Assembly: GCA_003489165.1 (NCBI GenBank)
Contig: DNJG01000128.1
Coordinates: 1 to 19,183, forward strand
Direction of reading: 5' to 3'
Origin: Nitrospinota bacterium
GTDB lineage: Bacteria > Nitrospinota > Nitrospinia > UBA9942
DNA: 19,183 nucleotides
How positions within the stretch are numbered: the stretch's first letter is position 1; each line of letters starts with the position of its first letter. The notes beneath the pieces were generated by a model. That model ran no database searches, had not been told where the DNA came from, and worked only from the letters and a program-made list of their open reading frames with translations. Positions 12,506 to 19,183 of the stretch are shown one piece after another. The translations under genes and the position numbers were made by a program.

Positions 12506-15500
12506 ATGAAAAAAAGATCCCTGACCCTCCTACAAAAGACATTTCTTGCTGTCTTGGTTGTATCTATTCCTCTAATAATTGTTTTTCTATATAACTACAA
12601 TAAAAATACTAAATATATAAAGGAAGATGCCATTAGAGATTTAGCTAATGCTGAATCGGTTTATGAGGGGCTGATATATCAGTTTCTTGAAAAGGCGGAA
12701 AATCGTGTTCAGGACTTCTCAAGTGATGGTTATATAAAGGATGAGGCACAAAAAATACTTGAAGGACAAAAGTCATCAGTTAAAATCCTCAGTGATTATA
12801 TTTCAAAAAATAAATTAACTCTGGATAATGCAATCAATACGATTAGCATCATGTCTCTGGATGGCAAAGTTCTTACATCTACAAATACTTCTACAATAGG
12901 AAATGATTTTTCAAGTGAAGAATTTTTCCTGAGAGGGAAAGATGGTATTAGTGCTGCTTCAAGTGAAAATGGCACATCAGGACTGACTGAAATTGTGGCT
13001 TCAGCCCCTCTGGCCAACATATCAACAGGAACACCTATAGGTGTAATAGCAAGTTTTATTCATACTTCAGAACTAAATAAAGTATTAGAAAAGACTATGA
13101 CAGGAGAACATGATATAGAGCATGGGGTATTACCGCTGACTGAAGAAAAGGATGACAATATTGAGGTCTATCTTGTAAATTACAATAAGAGATTTATTAT
13201 AAAGCCTGTATTTGTCAGGGATGAGGTATTGAATCTGAAAGTTGATACATTACCTGTCAATAAATGTATAAAATCAAATGAAGAATTTGCAGGATTTTAT
13301 AAAAACCACAGAAATGTAGATGTTGCCGGTGCATCAGTTTGTCTGCCACAGATGAAATGGGTCTTGCTTATAGAGGCTGATACCAATAATATCCTTGCCC
13401 ATACAAAAGAAATAGGGAGGAATATCGCAATAACTGCATTTATTGTTGCAGGGATTATTGCTGTTTTATTTACGGTCTTCTACGAAGTGGTTGTCAAACA
13501 GATTCGTAAAATCTCAGTAGGAGCAGAAAAGATTGCAGGCGGAAACTATAACATTACAATTCCAATAGAGTCAGGGGATGAGATAGGGATGCTTTCAAGG
13601 TCATTCAATAAGATGGCTTCTGATATTGACAGGAGGACTACTGCACTTGAGGAGAGTGAGAAGAATCTGAATGAAGCACAGCAGATAGCAAAACTCGGAA
13701 GTTGGGATTGGGATGTAGTTAAAAATATACTTTACTGGTCTGATGAGATTTATAATATCTTAGGGTTAAACAAAGGGGAATTTACAATAACTTATGAGGC
13801 ATTTATAAATTATGTTCATCCTGATGACAGGGAGCTTGTAAAAAGAACAATTCATGATGCCTTGTATAACAAAAAGGCATACGTTGTTGACTATAGGATA
13901 CTTCTTCGTGACGGGAGGGAGAAGATTGTCCATGGGCAGGGGGTAGTTGCTTTTAATGACATGGATGAACCAATCAGGTTGCTCGGAACAATTCAGGATA
14001 TTACTGAACGGAAGAAGATGGAGATGTTTCAGCTTGAGCTGCAGCGGAAATATGAGGAATTGATCAACAGCCTTAATGTTGGTATTTTTAATGTTGATGT
14101 GGCAGGCAATATACTTGAGATTAACAATGCATGTGTATCAATGGCTGAAGCTCCTTCAAGGGAAGAGCTTGTCAAACATAATATATTGGATTTATTAAGG
14201 GATAGAAATAAGTTTAAGGAAATAGTTGACAGGCTGTCAAAAGGGGATATTATTCGTGACGAAGAGATTGAGTTTATTACATTAAAGGGGAATAAAATCT
14301 GGACATCTGTTTCAACTATATTAAAGAAAGATAAGAAGGGTAATACTTATTTAGGAGGCATTATTGAGAATATTACAGATAAAAAGGCGATTGAAGACCA
14401 GTTAAAACATTCTCAGAAGCTGGAGGCAGTAGGCATACTTGCTGGGGGTATTGCCCATGACTTCAACAATATTCTCTCTGCAATAATGAATTATGGGAAT
14501 CTCCTCCTTATGAAGAGGGGCGGAGATGAGACGACAAAAAAATTTGCCGAACAGATAGTTTCCGCATCAGAAAAGGGTGCAAGTCTGACAAAGGGAATTC
14601 TTGCGTTCACTCGAAAACAGGTGATAAATCCGCAGGTTGTAGATTTGAATGAGATTATTGAAAGAACTGAAAAAATATTGATGAGGCTGATTAATGAGGA
14701 TATTGAGATGAATATAAATCTTGCTGACAGGGCATTGAATGTTAATATAGACGAGGTGCAGATTGACCAGATATTGATGAACCTTGCAACAAATGCAAGG
14801 GATGCAATGCCTAATGGAGGGAAGATAACTATAGGCACATCCCTATACGAGATTAATGGTGAATTTATCAGGACATACGGATATGGCAATCCGGGGAGTT
14901 ATGCCATGATAAGCTTTGCTGATACAGGTATCGGCATGGATGAAGAGACAATAAAAAAGATATTTGAGCCATTCTTTACTACGAAGGGTCTTGGAAAGGG
15001 GACAGGGCTTGGGTTGTCAATATCATACGGCATTATCAAACAGCACAATGGTTTTATTAATGTCTTTAGTGAGCTCGGCAATGGAACCGAGTTTAACATA
15101 TATCTGCCATTGACAACTCAAGAGGCTAAAGAAAGAAAACCGATAGAGGTTATTACCACTATTAGTGGAAGTGAGACACTTCTTCTTGTAGAGGATAATT
15201 CACTTGTAAGAGATACTACGAGAGTAATACTTGAAGAGTATGGATATAAAGTCATAGAGGCTGTTGATGGAGAGGATGCAGTCCAAAAGTTTAATAAAAA
15301 TAAGGATAATATAAAACTCATTATATCCGATATGATAATGCCAAAAAAGAGTGGGAAAGAGGTTTATGAAGAGATTAAAAAGATAAGTCCTGATGTTAAG
15401 GTCATTTTTGTAAGCGGATATACAGCAGATCAAATAAAGACGAAGGATATAAGCGAGGATGGGATAAGTCTTTTATTTAAACCTATCACCCCAAATAAAC

Positions 15501-15565
15501 TTTTAAAGAAAGTGAGGGAGGTAATTGACAGCCCGAATAATCCGAAATTTGGGTTAAAGGCTTAG
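12506..15565 (+). CDS. Membrane hybrid sensor histidine kinase (sensor-HAMP-PAS-PAS-HisKA-HATPase-REC)
   Basis: A 1019-residue signal-transducing kinase. TM1 is at about 10-28, followed by an outside sensor region of about 280 residues (Cache-like; contains SLDGKVLTSTN and EEFFLRGKDG), then TM2 at about 307-330 and a HAMP linker at 331-385. PAS 1 (about 395-505; GSWDWD, ends GTIQDITERKK) and PAS 2 (about 515-635; ends GGIIENITDKKA) follow. The phospho-acceptor is H651 in GIAHDFNN. ATP-binding boxes are N763 (NLATNARDA), D806 (DTGIGM) and GKGTGLGLSIS. The C-terminal receiver has acidic E896/D897, phospho-accepting D942 (SDMIMP) and K992 (FKP). All catalytic residues are intact. No Shine-Dalgarno precedes the ATG at 12506. 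No response regulator is adjacent; the 3' end overlaps the convergent toxin gene by 12 bp. Ligand and target are unknown. Confidence 0.94.
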   Translation: MKKRSLTLLQKTFLAVLVVSIPLIIVFLYNYNKNTKYIKEDAIRDLANAESVYEGLIYQFLEKAENRVQDFSSDGYIKDEAQKILEGQKSSVKILSDYISKNKLTLDNAINTISIMSLDGKVLTSTNTSTIGNDFSSEEFFLRGKDGISAASSENGTSGLTEIVASAPLANISTGTPIGVIASFIHTSELNKVLEKTMTGEHDIEHGVLPLTEEKDDNIEVYLVNYNKRFIIKPVFVRDEVLNLKVDTLPVNKCIKSNEEFAGFYKNHRNVDVAGASVCLPQMKWVLLIEADTNNILAHTKEIGRNIAITAFIVAGIIAVLFTVFYEVVVKQIRKISVGAEKIAGGNYNITIPIESGDEIGMLSRSFNKMASDIDRRTTALEESEKNLNEAQQIAKLGSWDWDVVKNILYWSDEIYNILGLNKGEFTITYEAFINYVHPDDRELVKRTIHDALYNKKAYVVDYRILLRDGREKIVHGQGVVAFNDMDEPIRLLGTIQDITERKKMEMFQLELQRKYEELINSLNVGIFNVDVAGNILEINNACVSMAEAPSREELVKHNILDLLRDRNKFKEIVDRLSKGDIIRDEEIEFITLKGNKIWTSVSTILKKDKKGNTYLGGIIENITDKKAIEDQLKHSQKLEAVGILAGGIAHDFNNILSAIMNYGNLLLMKRGGDETTKKFAEQIVSASEKGASLTKGILAFTRKQVINPQVVDLNEIIERTEKILMRLINEDIEMNINLADRALNVNIDEVQIDQILMNLATNARDAMPNGGKITIGTSLYEINGEFIRTYGYGNPGSYAMISFADTGIGMDEETIKKIFEPFFTTKGLGKGTGLGLSISYGIIKQHNGFINVFSELGNGTEFNIYLPLTTQEAKERKPIEVITTISGSETLLLVEDNSLVRDTTRVILEEYGYKVIEAVDGEDAVQKFNKNKDNIKLIISDMIMPKKSGKEVYEEIKKISPDVKVIFVSGYTADQIKTKDISEDGISLLFKPITPNKLLKKVREVIDSPNNPKFGLKA

Positions 15566-15877
15566 GGCAACTCTAATTGCATCATTTAGTTGTTGAACCT
15601 TTTCAGCAGAAAGTGAGCCGATATAATGAGTCAGAGATATTTTTGGAATGCTGACGAGTTCATCACAGTGAATGCTGCTCTCGTGTTTTAAACCTTCTTC
15701 AATCCCCACCCTTACTTGAGTAGACAGTCCATCATAACTTGAATAAATAGATGCACAAATTAGGGTAGAAAACCTTGAATCAATAAGCACCTGACGGCTC
15801 ACTACAACAAATACACGATATTTTTTAGGGTCATGAGAAATACCTTTATATACACGATAAAGTTCCCCTCTCCTCAT
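15554..15877 (-). CDS. MazF/PemK-family toxin (type II toxin-antitoxin endoribonuclease)
   Basis: A 107-residue protein with the MazF/PemK fold pattern: MRRGELYRV at the start, YRVFVVVSRQ with the conserved arginine on the second strand, LSTQVRVG before an acidic-histidine stretch (EEGLKHESSIHCDEL), then VSIPKISL and the terminal helix GSLSAEKVQQLNDAI. Family members cut mRNA at short sequence motifs and are held by the partner antitoxin. Its ATG overlaps the antitoxin stop by four bases (ATGA), the standard antitoxin-first order. The 3' end overlaps the tail-to-tail sensor kinase gene by 12 bp. The sequence looks intact. Cleavage specificity cannot be read from sequence. Confidence 0.87.
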   Translation of the reverse strand: MRRGELYRVYKGISHDPKKYRVFVVVSRQVLIDSRFSTLICASIYSSYDGLSTQVRVGIEEGLKHESSIHCDELVSIPKISLTHYIGSLSAEKVQQLNDAIRVALSL

Positions 15878-16116
15878 GAATTTATCTGATAAGACAGAAC
15901 ATCACCTGCCTCTTTATTGAGTTCATTTGCTTTTTTGTTGAGGATATCAAGGTCTTTCAAATCCCTTTTTCTTTGTGCCTGCCTTTCAATGAAATCTCTT
16001 ACTGCCTCCTCAATGAATTCTGACCTGTTCTTTTGCTCGCCAAATAATTCATCAATGCTTTTAATCAGTTCTTCTGAGAGGGTTATAGATGTCTTGACTT
16101 TCATATCACTTAACAT
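15874..16116 (-). CDS. Ribbon-helix-helix antitoxin partner of the MazF-like toxin
   Basis: An 80-residue protein from the ATG at 16116: MLSDMKVKTSITLSEELIKS and onward. The KVKTSITLSEELIKSIDE strand-helix followed by RSEFIEEAVRDFIE is a CopG/MetJ-type ribbon-helix-helix DNA-binding domain. The charged C-terminal half (QAQRKRDLKDLDILNKKANE) would wrap the toxin. AAAGG precedes this ATG by four to five bases, which favours it over a TTG at 16140 (eight residues longer) or the ATG at 16104 (four residues shorter, beginning MKVKTSITL). Such antitoxins usually repress their own promoter, but no palindromic operator was found in the short upstream stretch, which is occupied by a gene remnant. Confidence 0.85.
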   Translation of the reverse strand: MLSDMKVKTSITLSEELIKSIDELFGEQKNRSEFIEEAVRDFIERQAQRKRDLKDLDILNKKANELNKEAGDVLSYQINS

Positions 16117-16136
16117 ACTACCTTTATCTTGTTTCG

Positions 16137-16325
16137 TCAAGTATTTTTTGACCTCTCCTCTTCTTTTAACACCTTTTTGAGGACTTTGCCAATGAGGCTC
16201 TTTGGAAGCTCTTTTCTGAATTCAACCTTTTTAGGGACTTTATATTTTGTCAGATTAGCCGTGCAATAACTGATAATCTCGTCTTCATCTGCTGATTCTC
16301 CATCTTTTAATGACTTAAAAAATTG
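16137..16325 (-). pseudogene. Acyl-CoA ligase (FadD-type) C-terminal remnant
   Basis: The minus-strand frame ending at TGA 16137-16139 reads QFFKSLKDGESADEDEII, then SYCTANLTKYKVPKKVEF, then RKELPKSLIGKVLKKVLKEE. This is the C-terminal AMP-binding domain tail of long-chain fatty-acid-CoA ligases; the lysine in PKSLIGKVLKK is the catalytic one of that family. Only about 60 codons remain. The frame is closed by a TAA just upstream and there is no start codon. The stop codon abuts the upstream TTG alternative of the antitoxin. It is read as the leftover of a gene removed when this locus was rearranged. Confidence 0.8.
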
Positions 16326-16344
16326 ACAAAGATTAATTTAAAAC

Positions 16345-16373
16345 TTGACTTTTTTATTCTTTAAAATTATTAT
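16345..16373 (+). promoter_or_regulatory. Putative sigma-70 promoter of acn
   Basis: TTGACT (16345-16350) and TATTAT (16368-16373) are 17 bases apart in the AT-rich stretch between the ligase remnant and aconitase. Transcription would start near 16380, giving a leader of about 100 bases. The local A/T richness raises the chance of a random match. Pattern-based prediction. Confidence 0.42.
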
Positions 16374-16380
16374 TTACCTC

Positions 16381-16438
16381 AATTCTAAAAAATATCCAAT
16401 GACCGAAATCTAAATGTTTAAAACAAGTGTTTAGAATT
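16381..16438 (+). other. acn leader with two competing hairpins
   Basis: CTAAATGTTT (16410-16419) can pair with AAGTGTTTAG (16425-16434) using three G-U pairs. AATTCTAAA (16381-16389) can instead pair perfectly with TTTAGAATT (16430-16438). The right arms overlap, so the two folds exclude each other. It lies 45 bases before the aconitase ATG. It matches no known riboswitch class that I recognise, and A/T-rich DNA yields such pairs by chance. Confidence 0.3.
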
Positions 16439-16481
16439 TAATAGTGAAGTAAAAAAAAATACTTTTTTGGAGGGAAATAAT

Positions 16482-18407
16482 ATGGCAATGAATATTACTC
16501 AGAAGGTTATAAAAAAGCACCTAGTTTCAGGGAGCATGACCCCAGGTGAAAAGATTGCAATAAAGATGGACCAGACACTTACACAGGATGCAACAGGGAC
16601 TATGGCATATCTCCAGTTTGAGGCACTTGGAGTCCCGAGGGTTAAGACAAAACTATCAGTAAGTTATGTTGACCATAATACACTGCAAACAGATTTTATG
16701 AATATGGACGACCACAGATTCCTCCAGAGCATAGCTGCAAAATATGGGCTTTACTTCTCCCGGCCAGGTAATGGAATCTGCCATCAGGTTCACCTTGAGA
16801 GATTCGGTGTCCCGGGACAAACACTATTAGGCTCGGACAGCCATACACCTACATGCGGTGGTGTTGGAATGATTGCCATAGGTGCCGGCGGGCTTGATAT
16901 TGCACTCGCAATGGGTGGGGACCCGTTTTACCTCTCCATGCCAAAGGTAGTCCTTGTAAAACTTACAGGTAAACTCCAGCCGTGGGTATCTGCAAAGGAT
17001 ATTATACTTGAGCTTTTGAGAAGGCTTACTGTTAAGGGCGGAGTCGGGAAGGTCATTGAATATGGTGGTCCGGGTGTAAAGACACTTTCAGTTCCTGAAA
17101 GAGCAACTATCACAAATATGGGTGCAGAGCTTGGTGCTACTACATCTATTTTCCCAAGTGATGAGGTAACAAAGGCATTCTTAAAGGCACAGAAGAGGGA
17201 GAAATCATGGAGCCGATTGGAGGCTGACCCGAATGCTTCTTATGATGAGGTTGTAGAATTGGATTTAAGCAAGATAGAGCCGATGGTTGCAAAACCACAT
17301 TCCCCTGATAATGTCGTCCCTCTGAAAGAATTAGAGGGGACACCTGTCCAGCAGGTTGCAATAGGAAGCTGTACCAATTCATCATACAGGGATATGATGA
17401 CTGTTGCTGCCGCATTAAAGGGTAAGACTGTCCATCCTGATGTAAGCCTTGTAATTGCCCCCGGTTCAAAGCAGGTGCTTGAGATGATAACAAAGAACGG
17501 CGGGCTTGCCAACATGATAGCCGCAGGTGCAAGGGTTCTTGAGAGTGCATGCGGGCCATGTATAGGAATGGGACAGGCTCCTTCAACAAAGAGTGTATCT
17601 TTAAGGACATTTAACAGGAATTTTGAAGGAAGAAGCGGCACAAAGGATGCGCAGGTTTATCTGGTAAGCCCTGAAGTAGCTGCCGCTGCGGCATTGAAAG
17701 GCGTCATAACCGACCCAAGAAAACTCGGAAAAAAATCTCCAAATATAAAGATGCCAAATACATTCATTGTAGATGATAATATGGTTGTCCAGCCTCTTCC
17801 ACCAAAGAAGGCTGCTACTGTTGAAATAATAAGAGGACCTAATATAAAACCACTTCCGGAATTTAAGCCCCTCCCGAATATAATTCAGGGAAAGGTCATT
17901 ATAAAAGTGGGTGATAATATTACTACAGACCATATAATGCCTGCAGGTGCAAAGATTCTTCCATTGAGGTCAAATATCCCTGCAATGGCAGAGCATGTCT
18001 TTTCACCTATCGACCCGGCATTCCCGAAGAGGGCAAAGGAGATGGGCGGGGGATTTGTAATAGGCGGCGCAAACTATGGACAGGGTTCAAGCCGTGAGCA
18101 TGCAGCACTTGCACCTATGTATCTTGGCGTAAAGGCAGTTGTTACAAAATCCTTTGCGAGGATACATCTGGCAAATCTGATAAACTTCGGCATACTCCCG
18201 CTGACATTTGCAAATGAAAGTGATTATAATAATGTGGAACAAGGAGATGATTTGGAGCTTGATGTAACAGGTCTTGACGGAAAAAATCTTTTCATTAAAA
18301 ATAAGACCAAAGGGGTGGATATAGCGGTAAAACATCCGCTGGTCGGCAGGGATATTGATATAATTAAGGCAGGCGGTTCACTTGGATATGTAAAGGCAAG
18401 AGGGTAA
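16482..18407 (+). CDS. acn: Aconitate hydratase, short (Aquifex-type)
   Basis: Interconverts citrate and isocitrate with a [4Fe-4S] cluster. The cluster cysteines are C297 (AIGSCTNSS), C357 and C360 (ESACGPCIGMG). LGSDSHTPTCGGVGMIAIG and GGDPFYL are active-site segments of the first domains, and GANYGQGSSREHAAL (about 531-545) with S536-R538 is the swivel-domain signature. From ATG 16482 it is 641 residues, far shorter than AcnA/AcnB (about 850-890) and matching the short putative Aquifex-type aconitase group, close in architecture to isopropylmalate isomerase. GGAGGGA lies seven bases before this ATG and fixes the start; the TTG at 16467 is upstream of that ribosome binding site. Context with malate dehydrogenase supports aconitase over homoaconitase or LeuC. 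In which direction the cycle runs cannot be told. Confidence 0.94.
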   Translation: MAMNITQKVIKKHLVSGSMTPGEKIAIKMDQTLTQDATGTMAYLQFEALGVPRVKTKLSVSYVDHNTLQTDFMNMDDHRFLQSIAAKYGLYFSRPGNGICHQVHLERFGVPGQTLLGSDSHTPTCGGVGMIAIGAGGLDIALAMGGDPFYLSMPKVVLVKLTGKLQPWVSAKDIILELLRRLTVKGGVGKVIEYGGPGVKTLSVPERATITNMGAELGATTSIFPSDEVTKAFLKAQKREKSWSRLEADPNASYDEVVELDLSKIEPMVAKPHSPDNVVPLKELEGTPVQQVAIGSCTNSSYRDMMTVAAALKGKTVHPDVSLVIAPGSKQVLEMITKNGGLANMIAAGARVLESACGPCIGMGQAPSTKSVSLRTFNRNFEGRSGTKDAQVYLVSPEVAAAAALKGVITDPRKLGKKSPNIKMPNTFIVDDNMVVQPLPPKKAATVEIIRGPNIKPLPEFKPLPNIIQGKVIIKVGDNITTDHIMPAGAKILPLRSNIPAMAEHVFSPIDPAFPKRAKEMGGGFVIGGANYGQGSSREHAALAPMYLGVKAVVTKSFARIHLANLINFGILPLTFANESDYNNVEQGDDLELDVTGLDGKNLFIKNKTKGVDIAVKHPLVGRDIDIIKAGGSLGYVKARG

Positions 18408-18466
18408 AGTAGTGCCATTTAAAACATTGATACTAACCTAAACACTAATAACTAAGAGGGGACTGG

Positions 18467-19183
18467 ATGAGAAAGAAGATTACAATAGTAGGTGTAGGGC
18501 ATGTTGGTGCTACAGCAGCTCAGCTTGCGGCATATAAAGAACTTGGAGATGTAGTCCTTATTGATATAATTGAAGGTGTTCCGCAGGGAAAAGGGCTTGA
18601 TCTTCAGGAGTCCGCTCCATTAGAGCTTTTTGACTCTAATATCATAGGGACAAACGATTATAAGGATACTGCAAATTCAGATGTAGTGGTGATTACTGCG
18701 GGTGTTCCAAGAAAACCCGGCATGACCCGTGAAGACCTCCTGAATACAAATGTAAAAATCGTCAAGTCTGTAACAGAGCAGTTGGTTAAATATTCTCCGA
18801 ATGCCTTTGTTATTATAGTTTCTAACCCATTGGATGCGATGTGCTATGTGGCAATGAAGGTTGGAAATATTTCACGGCACAGGATAATAGGCTTATCAGG
18901 TGTCCTTGATTCTGCCCGAATGAGGGCATTTATCGCTATGGAGCTTAAGGTTTCTATGGATGATGTCCATGCAATGGTTATGGGACTTCACGGAGATTCA
19001 ATGGTTCCGCTTCCAAGGTATTCCACAATATCTGGAATTTCTATTACTGAATTTATGAGTAAAGAAAAGATTGAAAAGATAATTGAAAGGACAAAAAATG
19101 GAGGAGGCGAGATAGTAAATTTTCTTAAAACAGGGAGTGCCTATTATGCCCCTGGCTCTGCAATAGTTCAGATGATTGAATCA
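18467..19183 (+). CDS. mdh: Malate dehydrogenase (LDH-like, type 3), 3'-truncated by window edge
   Basis: NAD-dependent interconversion of malate and oxaloacetate. 239 codons are visible, open to the window end; the family is about 310-320 residues, so roughly 70-80 are missing. Seen: the Rossmann loop IVGVGHVGATAA, D33 at the end of strand two (VLIDI, NAD preference), the mobile loop ITAGVPRKPGMTREDLL whose arginines bind the dicarboxylate, VSNPLDAMCYV, SGVLDSARMR with the catalytic aspartate, and GLHGDSMVPL with the catalytic histidine. The arginine-rich loop argues for malate rather than lactate. AGAGGGG precedes the ATG by six bases. The 59-base gap after aconitase contains ACTAACC/ACTAATA/ACTAAG words but no terminator, so co-transcription with acn is likely. 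Confidence 0.95.
   Translation, partial: MRKKITIVGVGHVGATAAQLAAYKELGDVVLIDIIEGVPQGKGLDLQESAPLELFDSNIIGTNDYKDTANSDVVVITAGVPRKPGMTREDLLNTNVKIVKSVTEQLVKYSPNAFVIIVSNPLDAMCYVAMKVGNISRHRIIGLSGVLDSARMRAFIAMELKVSMDDVHAMVMGLHGDSMVPLPRYSTISGISITEFMSKEKIEKIIERTKNGGGEIVNFLKTGSAYYAPGSAIVQMIES

Noticed and set aside
12367..12594. Plus-strand open frame of 75 codons before the sensor kinase
   Set aside because: It reads through the repeat and overlaps the kinase start out of frame; no ribosome binding site or motif.
16117..16140. TTG at 16140 as antitoxin start
   Set aside because: It overlaps the stop codon of the ligase remnant and has no ribosome binding site, whereas ATG 16116 has AAAGG at proper distance.
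16467..16481. TTG at 16467 as acn start
   Set aside because: It lies upstream of the GGAGGGA ribosome binding site that serves ATG 16482.
17146..17641. Overlapping minus-strand open frames inside aconitase
   Set aside because: They are shadows of a strongly conserved gene and show no family motif.
18408..18466. Promoter for mdh (TTGATA at 18427)
   Set aside because: No acceptable -10 hexamer at 16-18 bases; the ACTAA words look like a repeat fragment.

Overview
The window is an AT-rich bacterial chromosome segment. It holds 16 protein genes that look intact or are cut only by the window edge (a NiFe-hydrogenase large subunit at the left edge, a malate dehydrogenase at the right edge), two decayed gene remnants, and a dense set of palindromic intergenic repeats. 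The mix suggests an anaerobic or facultative bacterium of the Nitrospirota / former Deltaproteobacteria type: a group 3 NiFe hydrogenase, an Aquifex-type aconitase next to a type-3 malate dehydrogenase, a short 198-residue EF-Ts, and arginine genes sitting inside a ribosomal-protein cluster. This placement is inference from gene content, not from a marker tree.

Layout. 1-1300: hydrogenase tail, then a 400-base repeat-rich spacer holding one copy of a ~160-bp palindromic element, a 35-codon DUF72 remnant and a C/T-rich hairpin repeat. 1298-3260: a NUDIX hydrolase converging on an SLC13/DASS anion transporter. 3364-4284 (minus): nadA, quinolinate synthase, with a promoter that would give an almost leaderless mRNA. 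4343-10678 (plus): rplM-rpsI, argC, argJ, rpsB-tsf-pyrH-frr, a translation and arginine-biosynthesis cluster. 10887-12299: a flavin protoporphyrinogen/coproporphyrinogen oxidase. 12506-15565: a large membrane hybrid histidine kinase. 15554-16116 (minus): a MazF-type toxin and ribbon-helix-helix antitoxin, followed by the C-terminal remnant of an acyl-CoA ligase. 16482 onward (plus): aconitase and malate dehydrogenase, two consecutive TCA-cycle genes.

How the genes fit together. The ribosomal proteins S9, L13 and S2, EF-Ts and ribosome recycling factor serve translation. UMP kinase feeds nucleotides, and ArgC/ArgJ are steps of the acetylated arginine route. Aconitase and malate dehydrogenase belong to central carbon metabolism. 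The sensor kinase has no nearby partner regulator, and its target cannot be read here.

The most unusual feature lies in the spacers. At least seven carry a long imperfect palindrome whose arms are built from short words (6-8 or about 11-12 bases) repeated in tandem on the left and repeated as the reverse complement on the right. The words differ from spacer to spacer, though two families occur twice. One ~160-bp element is present twice in opposite orientation, and one locus has a perfect 30-bp tandem duplication abutting the argC start codon. No transposase is present. No canonical GC-rich hairpin plus U-tract terminator was seen, so some palindromes may act as terminators or processing sites. 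No tRNA, rRNA or CRISPR array was seen.
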